Below, one piece after another: positions 12,503-21,761 of a DNA stretch of 64,000 nucleotides. The stretch comes from Pseudidiomarina indica (GTDB taxonomy: Bacteria > Pseudomonadota > Gammaproteobacteria > Enterobacterales > Alteromonadaceae), in assembly GCF_900104245.1 (NCBI RefSeq), contig NZ_FMXN01000002.1, positions 248,001 to 312,000 of the forward strand, given 5' to 3'. Numbering within the stretch: position 1 is the first letter of the stretch; each line of letters begins with the position of its first letter. The translations under genes were made by a program, and so were the position numbers. Below the pieces are notes generated by a model. That model made no database searches, was not told where the DNA came from, and saw nothing but the letters and a program-made list of their open reading frames with translations.

Positions 12503-14473
12503 TTAACGTAAAACATGTAAAAAATGCATATGTTTGTGGTAATGCTCAATTAAATCACTAATCACCGCATCCCGTGACCAGCCTAAAATATCGTAGTCTT
12601 GCCCTCCTTCGCGCAGATGAACCTCGGCACGGTAGTAGGTATACTCGTCTGGCGAGGCATTCGAGTCATTCTCGGTGTAGGTGAACGAGGGTTGAACATG
12701 AGCCGCCAACTGAACTTGATAGATAAAATCCAGCTCTTCGCCATGCATCACTCGAAAGGTTTTAACACTGTCATCATCCAACTCGAGCTCGACGGTTAAA
12801 CCGGCCTGACGAAGCTCTTCCGCCACCTCGTTTAATGCCGGTTGAACCACTTGCTTCAGAAAGCGTTGCCCGACCATTAAGCTTGGAAAATCAATAATCG
12901 TATGAAGTCGTTCTCGCCAGTTTTGGTGACTCACTGAGGACGCCATCAAATAATTATTCTGCAAGGTGTCTTTCTTATAGACATCCACCTGCAACGCCCG
13001 GACTAAGCCATAGGTTGCTATCAATAACACGATAGTGAACGGCAAAGCACTCGCAATCGCCATTGTTTGCAGCGCGCCCAGTCCTCCTGCCAATAACAGA
13101 ATAATTGCCACCAACCCGGTCCCACCCGCCCAAAAAATTCGTTGCCACACCGGGGTGTCATTGCGCCCGTTGGAACATAACATGTCTACCACCATTGAAC
13201 CGGAGTCTGATGAGGTCACAAAAAACACCACCACCATTAAGGTACCGATAACACTCAAGATACGACTCCAAGGGAACTGCTCAAAAAAGACGAACAGAGC
13301 AACCGACACATCTTGTTGTACCATTTCGCCAAGTGATGCCACTCCTTGGTTAATAATCAGCTCAATGGCAGAGTTACCAAAAAATGTCATCCACATGAGA
13401 GTGAAACCAGAGGGCACCAGCAGTACCCCCAGCACGAATTCCCGAATGGTTCGGCCACGGGAAATTCGAGCAATGAACAAGCCTACGAAAGGAGCCCAAC
13501 TTAGCCACCAGCCCCAGTAGAAAATGGTCCAACCGCCAATCCAATCGGTTTTTTCATAGGCAAACAAGTTAAAGGTGTTGCTCACTATGTCCGACACGTA
13601 AGCCCCGGTATTTTGAACAAAGGCTTGTAATAAGAACACCGTCGGCCCCAGTAATAAAACGAAGAGCAATAACAACACGGCTAATACAATATTCAACTCA
13701 GACAAACGACGAACTCCTTTATCTAAGCCGGTTGTTACCGATACCACGGCGAGCGCCGTAACGCCAATAATGAGGAAAACTTGGACGGTGTCAGATATCG
13801 GAACATCTAACAGGTAGTTAAAACCTGCGTTGATTTGGGTCACTCCATAACCTAATGAGGTGGCAATACCAAATACGGTGCCAATAACGGCAAAAACATC
13901 CACCGCATGCCCGATTGGCCCATAAATTTTATCCCCAATCAGCGGATATAACGCAGAGCGCAACGTGAGTGGCAGGCCGTGACGATAAGCAAAAAATGCC
14001 AGAATCAACGCAACAATGGCGTAAATGGCCCAGGCATGCAGTCCCCAATGGAAAAATGTGATTTTCATCGCTTCGCGGGCTGCATCAACGGATCCTGGCT
14101 CTGCCAACGGTGGTGCTAAAAAGTGCATCACAGGTTCGGCCACCCCGAAAAACATGAGGCCAATCCCCATCCCTGCTGAGAACAACATCGCAAACCAAGT
14201 GATACGAGAGTAATCAGGTTCCGAATGGTCGGGACCGAGTTTGATGGTGCCCATTCGGGAAAATCCAAGGTAAACCACGCTGAGTAAAATAATTGCGACC
14301 GCAAGCACGTAGAACCAGCTTGCGTTGGTGATGATTGCACTCTGCACCGTATCAAACCATCGACTTGCTACGTCTGGAACGGTTGCTGCGAAAATAATAA
14401 TGAGTGTAATTAATCCAGCGGCACTATAAAAAACAGGTGGGTTCAACTTGGCGGGGGATTGTTTATCCGTCAT
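12503..14473 (-). CDS. BCCT family choline/betaine transporter (BetT-like)
   Basis: A secondary transporter of the betaine-choline-carnitine family, 656 aa with about 12 membrane segments. It has the glycine-rich SAGMGIGLMFFGVAEP motif typical of sodium-coupled members, and the aromatic substrate box WGWWLSWAPFVGLFIARISR followed by TIREFVLGVLLVPS. A soluble C-terminal extension of about 150 residues (ending EGGQDYDILGWSRDAVISDL and HMHFLHVLR) resembles BetT-type choline transporters, where this tail senses osmotic strength. Choline or glycine betaine is the likely substrate, but no bet oxidation genes are nearby. The start has AGGA upstream, with a TATAAT box at 14509-14514; it lies just beyond the S10 operon terminator. 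Confidence 0.88.
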   Translation of the reverse strand: MTDKQSPAKLNPPVFYSAAGLITLIIIFAATVPDVASRWFDTVQSAIITNASWFYVLAVAIILLSVVYLGFSRMGTIKLGPDHSEPDYSRITWFAMLFSAGMGIGLMFFGVAEPVMHFLAPPLAEPGSVDAAREAMKITFFHWGLHAWAIYAIVALILAFFAYRHGLPLTLRSALYPLIGDKIYGPIGHAVDVFAVIGTVFGIATSLGYGVTQINAGFNYLLDVPISDTVQVFLIIGVTALAVVSVTTGLDKGVRRLSELNIVLAVLLLLFVLLLGPTVFLLQAFVQNTGAYVSDIVSNTFNLFAYEKTDWIGGWTIFYWGWWLSWAPFVGLFIARISRGRTIREFVLGVLLVPSGFTLMWMTFFGNSAIELIINQGVASLGEMVQQDVSVALFVFFEQFPWSRILSVIGTLMVVVFFVTSSDSGSMVVDMLCSNGRNDTPVWQRIFWAGGTGLVAIILLLAGGLGALQTMAIASALPFTIVLLIATYGLVRALQVDVYKKDTLQNNYLMASSVSHQNWRERLHTIIDFPSLMVGQRFLKQVVQPALNEVAEELRQAGLTVELELDDDSVKTFRVMHGEELDFIYQVQLAAHVQPSFTYTENDSNASPDEYTYYRAEVHLREGGQDYDILGWSRDAVISDLIEHYHKHMHFLHVLR

Positions 14474-14508
14474 GGAGTTTCCTTGGCTTGCTGTGAGAAT
14501 TTCTCTCT

Positions 14509-14514
14509 ATTATA
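14509..14514 (-). promoter_or_regulatory. -10 element for the BCCT transporter
   Basis: A perfect TATAAT on the minus strand, preceded by TTGGC, lies about 36 nt upstream of the transporter start and downstream of the S10 terminator. The corresponding -35 is poor, so activation by a regulator is possible. Confidence 0.4.
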
Positions 14515-14542
14515 GCCAACCAGCAGATTTTTTCTGAGCGCC

Positions 14543-14574
14543 AAAAAAAACGGCTTCTCGAGAGAAGCCGTTTT
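14543..14574 (-). terminator. Rho-independent terminator of the S10 operon
   Basis: CGGCTTCT / AGAAGCCG with a CGAG loop (14551-14570), followed in the minus direction by eight U residues (A-tract 14550-14543 on the plus strand). It lies 35 bp after the rpsQ stop and has an A-tract on its other side too. Confidence 0.93.
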
Positions 14575-14608
14575 ATATCACGGATATGTTGTCTAACTCG
14601 CGTGGCGA

Positions 14609-14872
14609 TTAGATAACAATCGCGCGCTCTACAATTTCAACAAGCGCCCAAGACTTGGTCTTAGAGACTGGACGAGTTTCGCGAATAATCACGGTATCGC
14701 CAGCTTTGCACTCGTTGTTTTCGTCGTGTGCGTGTAACTTAGTCGTACGGGTGATGTATTTCCCGTAGATTGGGTGTTTAACACGGCGAGTTACTGCAAC
14801 AGTGATAGACTTATCCATCTTGTCGCTAACAACACGACCTTGCAGAGTACGAACACGTTTTTGATCAGTCAT
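14609..14872 (-). CDS. rpsQ: 30S ribosomal protein S17 (uS17)
   Basis: Primary 16S rRNA-binding protein near the 5' domain, 87 aa. It has the OB-fold signature [16 protein letters not shown], followed by [19 protein letters not shown] and [19 protein letters not shown]. It is the last gene of the S10 operon; its ATG overlaps the rpmC stop by one base (TAATG). A strong terminator follows directly, and rplN, the first gene of the spc operon, is not next to it. Confidence 0.98.
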   Translation of the reverse strand: MTDQKRVRTLQGRVVSDKMDKSITVAVTRRVKHPIYGKYITRTTKLHAHDENNECKAGDTVIIRETRPVSKTKSWALVEIVERAIVI

Positions 14873-15063
14873 TACGCACCTGCCTTTTGAGTCAAGATAG
14901 TTTTCACACGTGCAATATCACGACGCACTTGCTTCAACATGTGGGTTTGATTCAACTGACCAGTTGCTGCTTGCATGCGTAAGTTAAACTGCTCACGACG
15001 CAACCCCAACAACTCTTCGTTCAGTTGCTCAACGGTTTTTTCTTTCAGTTCGTTCGCTTTCAT
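14872..15063 (-). CDS. rpmC: 50S ribosomal protein L29 (uL29)
   Basis: A 63 aa two-helix protein at the polypeptide exit tunnel, near the trigger factor and SRP docking site. The sequence opens [18 protein letters not shown] and contains [17 protein letters not shown], both characteristic of L29. Its start and stop each share a base with the neighbouring genes (TAATG), showing tight translational coupling. Confidence 0.98.
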   Translation of the reverse strand: MKANELKEKTVEQLNEELLGLRREQFNLRMQAATGQLNQTHMLKQVRRDIARVKTILTQKAGA

Positions 15064-15476
15064 TACATCACCGTCCGAGTAACAAAGGTGGTTTTGAATG
15101 GTAGCTTACGTGCCGCAAGTTCGAACGCTTCGCGTGCGATATCTTCCGAAACACCATCAATTTCATACAGGACACGACCTGGCTGAATCTGGGCTACCCA
15201 GTACTCCACGCTACCCTTCCCTTTACCCATACGCACTTCTAAAGGCTTTTGAGTAATTGGTTTGTCAGGGAATACGCGGATCCAAATTTTACCTTGACGT
15301 TTAATATGACGCGTCATGGCACGACGAGCTGCTTCGATCTGACGAGCAGTCATACGACCACGCTCAACAGATTTCAAACCGAAAGTACCGAAGCTGATCT
15401 TGTTACCTGCTTGCGCCAAGCCACGGTTGCGGCCCTTGTGTACCTTACGGAATTTAGTACGCTTTGGTTGTAACAT
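15063..15476 (-). CDS. rplP: 50S ribosomal protein L16 (uL16)
   Basis: L16 supports the A-site tRNA and the 5S rRNA region. The 137 aa sequence begins [19 protein letters not shown] and includes [20 protein letters not shown] and [20 protein letters not shown], which are the family signatures. It lies between rpsC and rpmC in the standard order. Confidence 0.98.
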   Translation of the reverse strand: MLQPKRTKFRKVHKGRNRGLAQAGNKISFGTFGLKSVERGRMTARQIEAARRAMTRHIKRQGKIWIRVFPDKPITQKPLEVRMGKGKGSVEYWVAQIQPGRVLYEIDGVSEDIAREAFELAARKLPFKTTFVTRTVM

Positions 15477-15487
15477 ATCGTATCTCC

Positions 15488-16177
15488 TTACTTACGGCCT
15501 TTAGGGCGTTTTGCTGGAGCTGCTGGTTTTTCTTCAGCAACTGGCATGCCACCAAGAACTTCGCCTTTGAAGATCCATACTTTGACACCAAGGATACCGT
15601 AAGTGGTGCTGGCTTCAGCTGTAGCGTAGTCGATGTCTGCACGCAATGTGTGCAGTGGAACGCGACCTTCGCGGTACCATTCGGTACGTGCGATTTCTGC
15701 GCCGCCTAAACGACCGCTTACTTCCACTTTGATACCTTTAGCGCCAAGGCGCATTGCGTTTTGTACTGCACGCTTCATTGCACGACGGAACATTACGCGG
15801 CGCTCTAACTGACCAGCGATGTTTTCCGCAACCAGTTTTGCATCAAGCTCTGGCTTACGTACTTCTGAAATATTAATTTGCGCAGGAACGCCGGTTAATT
15901 TTGAAATCGCTTGACGCAATTTCTCAACGTCTTCGCCTTTTTTACCAATCACAACGCCTGGGCGTGCCGTGTGAATTGTGACACGGATGCTTTTCGCTGG
16001 ACGCTCGATGACGATGCGAGATACTGACGCGTTGGCCAGTTCTTTCATCAACATGGTGCGAACCAGGTGGTCGCTGTGCAGGTTATCTGCGAAATCTTTC
16101 GTATTCGCGAACCAGGTGGAATTCCATGGTTTTGTGATACCTAGGCGAATACCATTAGGATGTACTTTCTGACCCAT
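15488..16177 (-). CDS. rpsC: 30S ribosomal protein S3 (uS3)
   Basis: S3 lines the mRNA entry channel. The 229 aa product starts [20 protein letters not shown], has a type-2 KH domain ([19 protein letters not shown]) and the C-terminal domain with [20 protein letters not shown]. The tail is Ala/Pro/Lys rich, as usual. Spacing to rplV is 11 bp. Confidence 0.98.
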   Translation of the reverse strand: MGQKVHPNGIRLGITKPWNSTWFANTKDFADNLHSDHLVRTMLMKELANASVSRIVIERPAKSIRVTIHTARPGVVIGKKGEDVEKLRQAISKLTGVPAQINISEVRKPELDAKLVAENIAGQLERRVMFRRAMKRAVQNAMRLGAKGIKVEVSGRLGGAEIARTEWYREGRVPLHTLRADIDYATAEASTTYGILGVKVWIFKGEVLGGMPVAEEKPAAPAKRPKGRK

Positions 16178-16188
16178 AATTTTATCTC

Positions 16189-16521
16189 CTAGCTATCTGA
16201 TACAACCACAGTAATGTGGCTGGTACGCTTAAAGATACGATCAGCACGACCTTTCGCACGAGGCTTGATGCGCTTCATGGTAGGACCTTCGTCAACCATA
16301 ACTTTCGCAACTTTCAACTCGTCGATGTCGGCACCTTCGTTGTGCTCAGCATTCGCGATTGCTGACTCTAATACCTTTTTCAACAGAACTGCTGCTGATT
16401 TTGGGCTGTAGTTCAGAATGTCCAGTGCTTTCGCTACTGGCAAACCCCGAATTTGGTCAGCAACCAACCGGCCTTTTTGCGCAGAAAGGCGAGCAAACTT
16501 GTGAATAGCAATAGCTTCCAT
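16189..16521 (-). CDS. rplV: 50S ribosomal protein L22 (uL22)
   Basis: L22 lines the nascent-peptide tunnel; changes in its beta-hairpin give macrolide resistance. The 110 aa sequence has [20 protein letters not shown] and [20 protein letters not shown]. The hairpin sequence ([16 protein letters not shown]) has the usual form, with no deletion visible. Confidence 0.98.
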   Translation of the reverse strand: MEAIAIHKFARLSAQKGRLVADQIRGLPVAKALDILNYSPKSAAVLLKKVLESAIANAEHNEGADIDELKVAKVMVDEGPTMKRIKPRAKGRADRIFKRTSHITVVVSDS

Positions 16522-16533
16522 CTTTAGTCTCCC

Positions 16534-16812
16534 TTAGCGTCTCTTCGCTTTCTTATCTGCGACGTGGCCACGATAAGTGCGGGTTGGTGCGAACTCACCA
16601 AGCTTGTGACCAATCATTTCGTCAGTAACGAACACTGGTACATGCTGGCGACCGTTATGAACAGCAATGGTTAAGCCGATCATATCTGGGATAATCATTG
16701 AACGACGGGACCAAGTTTTAATTGGCTTTTTGTCCCCGGCTTCCAACGCTTTCTCCACCTTATTCAATAGGTGAAGGTCAATAAATGGACCTTTTTTAAG
16801 AGAACGTGGCAT
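16534..16812 (-). CDS. rpsS: 30S ribosomal protein S19 (uS19)
   Basis: S19 binds 16S rRNA in the head of the small subunit together with S13. The 92 aa sequence begins [20 protein letters not shown] and has the signature [20 protein letters not shown] and [20 protein letters not shown]. It sits between rplB and rplV as expected. Confidence 0.98.
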   Translation of the reverse strand: MPRSLKKGPFIDLHLLNKVEKALEAGDKKPIKTWSRRSMIIPDMIGLTIAVHNGRQHVPVFVTDEMIGHKLGEFAPTRTYRGHVADKKAKRR

Positions 16813-16828
16813 GTCTAATCCTCAACTC

Positions 16829-17653
16829 TTATTTGTTGCGACGACGTACGATGAAGCCATCAGTACGCTTGTTCTTACGGGTCTTATAACCCTTGGTTGG
16901 AATACCCCATGGAGTAACCGGATGACGGCCACCTGAAGTACGCCCCTCACCACCACCGTGCGGGTGATCAACTGGGTTCATGGCCACACCACGTACGGCT
17001 GGACGCATACCGCGCCAACGTGCTGCACCTGCTTTACCCAACTGACGCAGCATGTGTTCTGCGTTACCCACTTCACCGATGGTTGCACGGCAGTCTGCGA
17101 AAATGCGGCGCATTTCGCCAGAGCGCAAACGTACAGTAACGTAAGCACCTTCACGTGCTAACAGCTGTACTGATGCACCTGCTGAACGAGCCAGCTGGGC
17201 ACCTTTGCCAGGCTTCATTTCGATCGCATGAATCACTGCACCCACAGGAATGTTGCGGAGTGGCAATGTGTTACCGCTTTTGATTGGAGCCTCTGCACCA
17301 GACATGATTTGATCGCCAGCTTTCATGCCTTTTGGGGCAAGAATGTAGCGACGCTCACCGTCTGCATACAGCACCAACGCGATATTCGCTGAACGGTTTG
17401 GATCATATTCCAAACGCTCAACTGTCGCTGGGATACCATCTTTGTCGCGCTTAAAGTCGATCATGCGGTAGTGGTGCTTGTGACCACCGCCAATATGACG
17501 AACTGTAATACGACCGTTATTGTTACGACCACCTTTCTTGTTGTTTTTATCCAACAATGGGCCGTAAGGCTTGCCTTTATACAGGTCTTCGTTAACCACT
17601 TTAACAACGTGGCGACGACCTGGAGACGTAGGCTTACACTTAACTAATGCCAT
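16829..17653 (-). CDS. rplB: 50S ribosomal protein L2 (uL2)
   Basis: L2 is needed for subunit association and lies near the peptidyl-transferase centre. The 274 aa product starts [20 protein letters not shown] and contains [20 protein letters not shown] and, in the C-terminal domain, [19 protein letters not shown] with the conserved His. Length matches E. coli L2 (273 aa). Confidence 0.98.
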   Translation of the reverse strand: MALVKCKPTSPGRRHVVKVVNEDLYKGKPYGPLLDKNNKKGGRNNNGRITVRHIGGGHKHHYRMIDFKRDKDGIPATVERLEYDPNRSANIALVLYADGERRYILAPKGMKAGDQIMSGAEAPIKSGNTLPLRNIPVGAVIHAIEMKPGKGAQLARSAGASVQLLAREGAYVTVRLRSGEMRRIFADCRATIGEVGNAEHMLRQLGKAGAARWRGMRPAVRGVAMNPVDHPHGGGEGRTSGGRHPVTPWGIPTKGYKTRKNKRTDGFIVRRRNK

Positions 17654-17667
17654 GTGAATTCCTCCTG

Positions 17668-17970
17668 TTACTCAGCGCCGCCGACGAAGTCGATGTCCGC
17701 ACCTTCTTTCAGGGTGACATACGCTTTTTTCCAGTCGCTACGCTTACCAAAGCGCATACCGGTACGTTTGGTTTTGCCTTTGACGTTCACAGTACGAACG
17801 CTATCCACTTCAACTTCAAACAGCTTTTCAACAGCTGCTTTGATTTGTGGTTTAGTGGCATCTTTCGCTACTTTGAAAACAACAGTGTTCGCAGTTTCTG
17901 CAGTCACTGTCGACTTCTCAGAAACATGAGGTGCTAAGATCACAGTTAGCAAACGTTCTTCGCGCATCAT
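17668..17970 (-). CDS. rplW: 50S ribosomal protein L23 (uL23)
   Basis: L23 is the main docking point for trigger factor at the tunnel exit. The 100 aa sequence has [20 protein letters not shown] and [20 protein letters not shown], characteristic of bacterial L23. The first ATG (17970) overlaps the rplD stop; ATG 17967 is the alternative start. Confidence 0.97.
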   Translation of the reverse strand: MMREERLLTVILAPHVSEKSTVTAETANTVVFKVAKDATKPQIKAAVEKLFEVEVDSVRTVNVKGKTKRTGMRFGKRSDWKKAYVTLKEGADIDFVGGAE

Positions 17971-18572
17971 GATAACACCTCCTCGATTTGCTTCACTGCG
18001 TCAGCAGTCATTAAGACTTTCTCAAAAGCAATCAAGCTAACAGGGTCAAGACCTTGCACGTCACGAACGTCGACTTTGTGCAGGTTACGTGCAGCTAGGA
18101 ACAAGTTCTCGTCAACTTCTTTCGTTACGATAAGAACATCGTTCAATTCCATTGCTTTTAATTGAGCAACCAACGCTTTAGTTTTTGGTGATTCAACACC
18201 AAACTTTTCGACCACGACTAAACGGTCTTGACGAACCAGTTCAGACAAGATGCTTTTCATTGCACCGCGGTACATTTTTTTGTTTACTTTTTGCTCGTGG
18301 CTACGTGGTTTTGCTGCAAAGGTCACACCACCAGCACGCCAGATTGGGCTGCGAGTAGTACCTGCGCGAGCGCGACCAGTACCCTTCTGACGCCATGGCT
18401 TTTTGCCACCGCCAGATACTTCAGAACGCGTTTTTTGTGCTTTAGTGCCTTGACGTGCGCCTGCAGCATAAGCAACGACTACCTGATGAATCAGAGCTTC
18501 GTTGAACTCGCGTCCAAAGGTAGCTTCGGAAACTTCAAGAGCGCCATTTGCGTCTTTTAATGTTAATTCCAT
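17967..18572 (-). CDS. rplD: 50S ribosomal protein L4 (uL4)
   Basis: L4 is an early 23S rRNA binder and, in gammaproteobacteria, the autogenous repressor of the S10 operon, acting on the rpsJ leader both in transcription and in translation. From ATG 18572 (GGAG 7 nt upstream) it has 201 aa starting [20 protein letters not shown]; the extended loop carries [20 protein letters not shown] and [19 protein letters not shown]. The leader upstream of rpsJ here has the structure expected for L4 control. Confidence 0.98.
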   Translation of the reverse strand: MELTLKDANGALEVSEATFGREFNEALIHQVVVAYAAGARQGTKAQKTRSEVSGGGKKPWRQKGTGRARAGTTRSPIWRAGGVTFAAKPRSHEQKVNKKMYRGAMKSILSELVRQDRLVVVEKFGVESPKTKALVAQLKAMELNDVLIVTKEVDENLFLAARNLHKVDVRDVQGLDPVSLIAFEKVLMTADAVKQIEEVLS

Positions 18573-18590
18573 CACCATTCTCCTCAGACG

Positions 18591-19235
18591 TTACGCCTTA
18601 GCCTTGACTGCTGGCTTAACGATAACATCGCCGCCAATAGCACCCGGGACAGCACCGCGAATTAGCAACAAGCCACGCTCTGCGTCAACACGTACAACAT
18701 CTAATGTTTGTACGGTCACTTGCTTGTTACCCATTTGACCGGCCATCTTTTTGCCTTTGAACACCTTACCCGGAGATTGGTTTTGACCAATAGAACCCGG
18801 CGCACGATGCGACAACGAGTTACCATGGGTTGCATCCTGACCGCTAAAGTTCCAACGCTTGATAGTTCCTTGGAAGCCTTTACCCTTAGAAATACCAGTA
18901 ACGTCTACTTTTTTTGTCTCAGCAAAAATTTCAACAGTGATTTCTGAACCCACTGTGAACTCTTCACCTTCTCCATTCTCTAGGCGGAATTCCCAGAGCC
19001 CGCGACCTGCTTCAACACCTGCTTTCGCAAAGTGGCCAGCAAGTGGCTTTGTAACGCGGTTTGCTTTTTTAGTACCTGTCGTCACTTGAAGCGCGCGATA
19101 ACCATCAGTTTCCTCAGTTTTTACCTGAGTCACACGGTTTGCTGTCACTTCGATCACAGTAACAGGTACAGAAGCGCCGTCTTCTTGGAAGACGCGAGTC
19201 ATTCCTACTTTACGACCGACTAGACCAATAGCCAT
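18591..19235 (-). CDS. rplC: 50S ribosomal protein L3 (uL3)
   Basis: An assembly initiator for the 50S subunit whose extension approaches the peptidyl-transferase centre. The 214 aa sequence begins [20 protein letters not shown] and carries [20 protein letters not shown] and the [20 protein letters not shown] loop. That loop contains the Gln that is N5-methylated by PrmB in E. coli L3 (inferred from homology). Confidence 0.98.
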   Translation of the reverse strand: MAIGLVGRKVGMTRVFQEDGASVPVTVIEVTANRVTQVKTEETDGYRALQVTTGTKKANRVTKPLAGHFAKAGVEAGRGLWEFRLENGEGEEFTVGSEITVEIFAETKKVDVTGISKGKGFQGTIKRWNFSGQDATHGNSLSHRAPGSIGQNQSPGKVFKGKKMAGQMGNKQVTVQTLDVVRVDAERGLLLIRGAVPGAIGGDVIVKPAVKAKA

Positions 19236-19273
19236 TGTTAAAACCTCTCGTGTGTAATCCTATTACTGCCCGC

Positions 19274-19757
<484 letters not shown>

Positions 19758-19764
19758 GCGGGGA

Positions 19765-19792
19765 ATTATACAGTTTTTACGGGGAAACGCAA
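19765..19792 (-). promoter_or_regulatory. S10 operon promoter
   Basis: On the minus strand TTGCGT (19792-19787), a 16 nt spacer and a perfect TATAAT (19770-19765) are followed by a GC-rich discriminator (TCCCCGCC), as expected for a stringently controlled ribosomal protein promoter. It is placed just upstream of the leader RNA. Confidence 0.8.
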
Positions 19793-19802
19793 CGATAATA
19801 TG

Positions 19803-19842
19803 CAGAAAAAAGGAGCTTCATCGACTGCTATCGATGAAGCTC
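19803..19842 (-). terminator. Rho-independent terminator after the dipeptidase gene
   Basis: A perfect 12 bp stem GAGCTTCATCGA (19813-19824) / TCGATGAAGCTC (19831-19842) with a 6 nt loop, followed in the minus direction by a run of U. It lies 11 bp after the dipeptidase stop and insulates it from the S10 promoter. Confidence 0.92.
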
Positions 19843-19852
19843 TTAAGAAGAG

Positions 19853-21052
19853 TTATTGCTGTGCCGCGTAGGCTTCTACTTCCCGCCAAACACGGATTAA
19901 ATTCTCATTCAGAATTTTCTTGATATCAGCTTCGGAATAGCCGCGATCAAGTAGCCCTTGGACCAAATTCGGATAACTCGCAACATCTTTGAGCCCCACC
20001 GGTAAGGAGTCGCCCACGCCGTCATAATCTGAGCCAATACCGATGTAATCAATGCCGACCAGATTTTTGACGTAGTCAATGTGATCCAACACTTGCTCAA
20101 GTGACGCAAACGGGAACGGGTTTTTCGTCCGCACTGCGGCAATTCGTTGCTCCGCTTCGTCGGAACCCTTGCCATATTGCTCATTAATCGCTGCAATTTG
20201 TTTGCGAATAATATCGCCATAGCGGTTAGCTTGCTGCGTCACAAAGGATGACCCAAAGTTAATCATGATCACGCCCCCTGTCTCGGCGAGCTTTTTAATC
20301 ATGTCATCACTCATATTCCGTTCAAAGCCCGGAGTAAACGCGCGTAATGATGAATGCGAGGCAATCACTGGAACTGCCGAGGTTTCGACAGCCTGCCAAA
20401 ACGCATCATCAGACACGTGGGAGATATCAATCATCACTCCCAACCGATTCATCTCTTTCACCAACTCTTTGCCAAATGGACTCAAGCCATTCCACTGCCG
20501 GCGGATATCATAAGAAGAGTCAGCAATATGGTTTGATTCGCTATGGGCTAAGGTGATGTAGCGAATGCCACGATCGTAGAAGGTTTGCAGGTTGGCCAAA
20601 TCACCTTCAATGGGTGACCCGTTTTCCATTCCCAGTGCTAATGAAATGAGCCCTTGCTCCTGATGTTTGAGCACGTCATCGACGCTATAGGCCATGGCAA
20701 ACTTATCCGGCGCGCGCCATGCTAAGGCTTCCATACTATCAATCAATTGATGCGCTAGTTGGTAACTCGCACCCGGTGTTTGCTCAAGGTTGGCCGGTAT
20801 ATAAATGGACATAAAAGGCACATTTAAGCCGCCCTGCTTAGCGCGCACATAATCGAAATCGCCGCGCTGAGTTGCTTGGGTGACATCTTCCCAATCTCGA
20901 AACAAGCGGTACGGCACATCAATGTGGGTATCAATGATTAAATGTTGCTGCGCAATTTCTCGCGCTTTTTCACCCGCAGTATACTCTTGAGCAGTGACCG
21001 CTTGGGTGATGCTCAGTGCACCAAGCACCCCCAACAGAATCAACTTTTTCAC
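19853..21052 (-). CDS. Secreted membrane dipeptidase (peptidase M19 family)
   Basis: A zinc dipeptidase of the renal dipeptidase family, cleaving dipeptides (including D-amino-acid ones in some members). I place the start at GTG 21052, since GAGGA lies 7 nt upstream and the protein then begins MKKLILLGVLGALSITQAV, a clear signal peptide cut near TAQ. The metal ligands are visible: IIDTHIDVPYR, LALGMENGSPIEGD, MIDISHVSDDAF and IASHSSLRAF, plus IGIGSDYDGVGD. It has 399 aa. It lies 70 bp downstream of two small-protein genes with no obvious terminator between, so it may be partly read from their sigma-54 promoter. Confidence 0.9.
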   Translation of the reverse strand: MKKLILLGVLGALSITQAVTAQEYTAGEKAREIAQQHLIIDTHIDVPYRLFRDWEDVTQATQRGDFDYVRAKQGGLNVPFMSIYIPANLEQTPGASYQLAHQLIDSMEALAWRAPDKFAMAYSVDDVLKHQEQGLISLALGMENGSPIEGDLANLQTFYDRGIRYITLAHSESNHIADSSYDIRRQWNGLSPFGKELVKEMNRLGVMIDISHVSDDAFWQAVETSAVPVIASHSSLRAFTPGFERNMSDDMIKKLAETGGVIMINFGSSFVTQQANRYGDIIRKQIAAINEQYGKGSDEAEQRIAAVRTKNPFPFASLEQVLDHIDYVKNLVGIDYIGIGSDYDGVGDSLPVGLKDVASYPNLVQGLLDRGYSEADIKKILNENLIRVWREVEAYAAQQ

Positions 21053-21121
21053 CGGTAGTTCCTCGTTGCTTTTATTATTGTTGGACATAAAAAAGCAGCC
21101 TACCACATGTTTTCAAGCGAT

Positions 21122-21247
21122 TCACTTGGATTTACTGAAACTCATCGCGAAGACAAGCATGGCGAGCGCACCAGCAACCACTGTTCCCAATACTGGTGCC
21201 GCCATCAAGGCAAAGATAAACTCCGTTTGTAGCCACATGTCGCTCAT
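21122..21247 (-). CDS. Small hydrophobic membrane protein (38-41 aa)
   Basis: A very short reading frame with a single membrane segment. From ATG 21247 it encodes 41 residues; from ATG 21238, which has the better Shine-Dalgarno (AAGGA, 8 nt spacer), 38 residues beginning MWLQTEFIFALMAAPVLG and ending in the basic tail SFSKSK. About 24 consecutive residues are hydrophobic with several Gly and Ala, so a single-span inner-membrane protein is likely. It begins 20 bp after the stop of the 94 aa exported protein gene and probably shares its transcript. I do not recognise the family. Coding is supported by ribosome-site spacing, clean TM composition and operon position. Confidence 0.6.
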   Translation of the reverse strand: MSDMWLQTEFIFALMAAPVLGTVVAGALAMLVFAMSFSKSK

Positions 21248-21267
21248 CCTTGTTAGGTATCAAAGCG

Positions 21268-21552
21268 TTATTCTTCGTGATTCATGATCAAGTCAACGGA
21301 GGCTTCCACCACTTGATTCAGCACTCGAGCTGGGCTTAATGACGCTTTCAACTCAGCGACGTATTGGCCGAATTCCACCAAGGCATCTAATTTTACGTCG
21401 TAACCAACATCGTAAACTTGCTGGGCAATGGATTGCTCAACCATGGTTTCAATGGTTTGTTGTTCGTCTTGTTGAGTGGCGGATGCTTCAGCATATGCTG
21501 GGCTCAACACAAACATGGAAGAAAGAGCAATTGCAGTGATAGTGGTTTTCAT
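21268..21552 (-). CDS. Small exported protein of unknown function (94 aa)
   Basis: An unrecognised protein with a clear signal peptide: MKTTITAIALSSMFVLSPAY followed by AEA, cleaved probably after AYA. The mature part is about 72 residues, acidic and predicted helical (QQTIETMVEQSIAQQVYDVG, DALVEFGQYVAEL), with no cysteine, so it is probably a soluble periplasmic or secreted protein. AGGAG lies 6 nt before the ATG. Upstream at 21608-21624 is a near-consensus sigma-54 promoter, so expression should depend on RpoN and an enhancer-binding protein. Confidence 0.75.
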   Translation of the reverse strand: MKTTITAIALSSMFVLSPAYAEASATQQDEQQTIETMVEQSIAQQVYDVGYDVKLDALVEFGQYVAELKASLSPARVLNQVVEASVDLIMNHEE

Positions 21553-21607
21553 GGGAATCTCCTAGTTTATTCGTCTATTAACTGATGACCGAAGTCACTA
21601 AGAGCAA

Positions 21608-21624
21608 TGCAATGGCCATGCCAA
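21608..21624 (-). promoter_or_regulatory. Sigma-54 (RpoN) promoter of the small exported protein
   Basis: The minus strand reads TTGGCATGGCCATTGCA. GG (21622-21621) and GC (21610-21609) are separated by exactly 10 nt, as in the -24/-12 consensus TTGGCAC-N5-TTGCA; the only deviation in the -24 box is T for C. Predicted transcription starts about 45 nt upstream of ATG 21552. Two direct GCTTTAAA repeats (21639-21646, 21658-21665; period 19 bp) lie upstream. Confidence 0.75.
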
Positions 21625-21721
21625 CTTTTAACTGGAACGCTTTAAAGTGAAGTTAATGCTTTAAATTCAAAGGGCTGTGATGAGCGCCGTTCAAAACCCA
21701 GAAGTTGAGAAGAAATGAGGA

Positions 21722-21750
21722 GATCCATTGGCTCAAAAAGCCAATGGATC
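21722..21750 (-). terminator. Perfect stem-loop after dusA, probable terminator
   Basis: GATCCATTGGCT (21722-21733) / AGCCAATGGATC (21739-21750) with a CAAAA loop, 11 bp after the dusA stop. No strong U-run follows on the minus strand (TCTCCTCATTTC), so termination may be inefficient. It also sits about 100-130 bp upstream of the sigma-54 promoter, where an enhancer-binding protein site would lie. Confidence 0.6.
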
Positions 21751-21761
21751 AAATTTACTAA

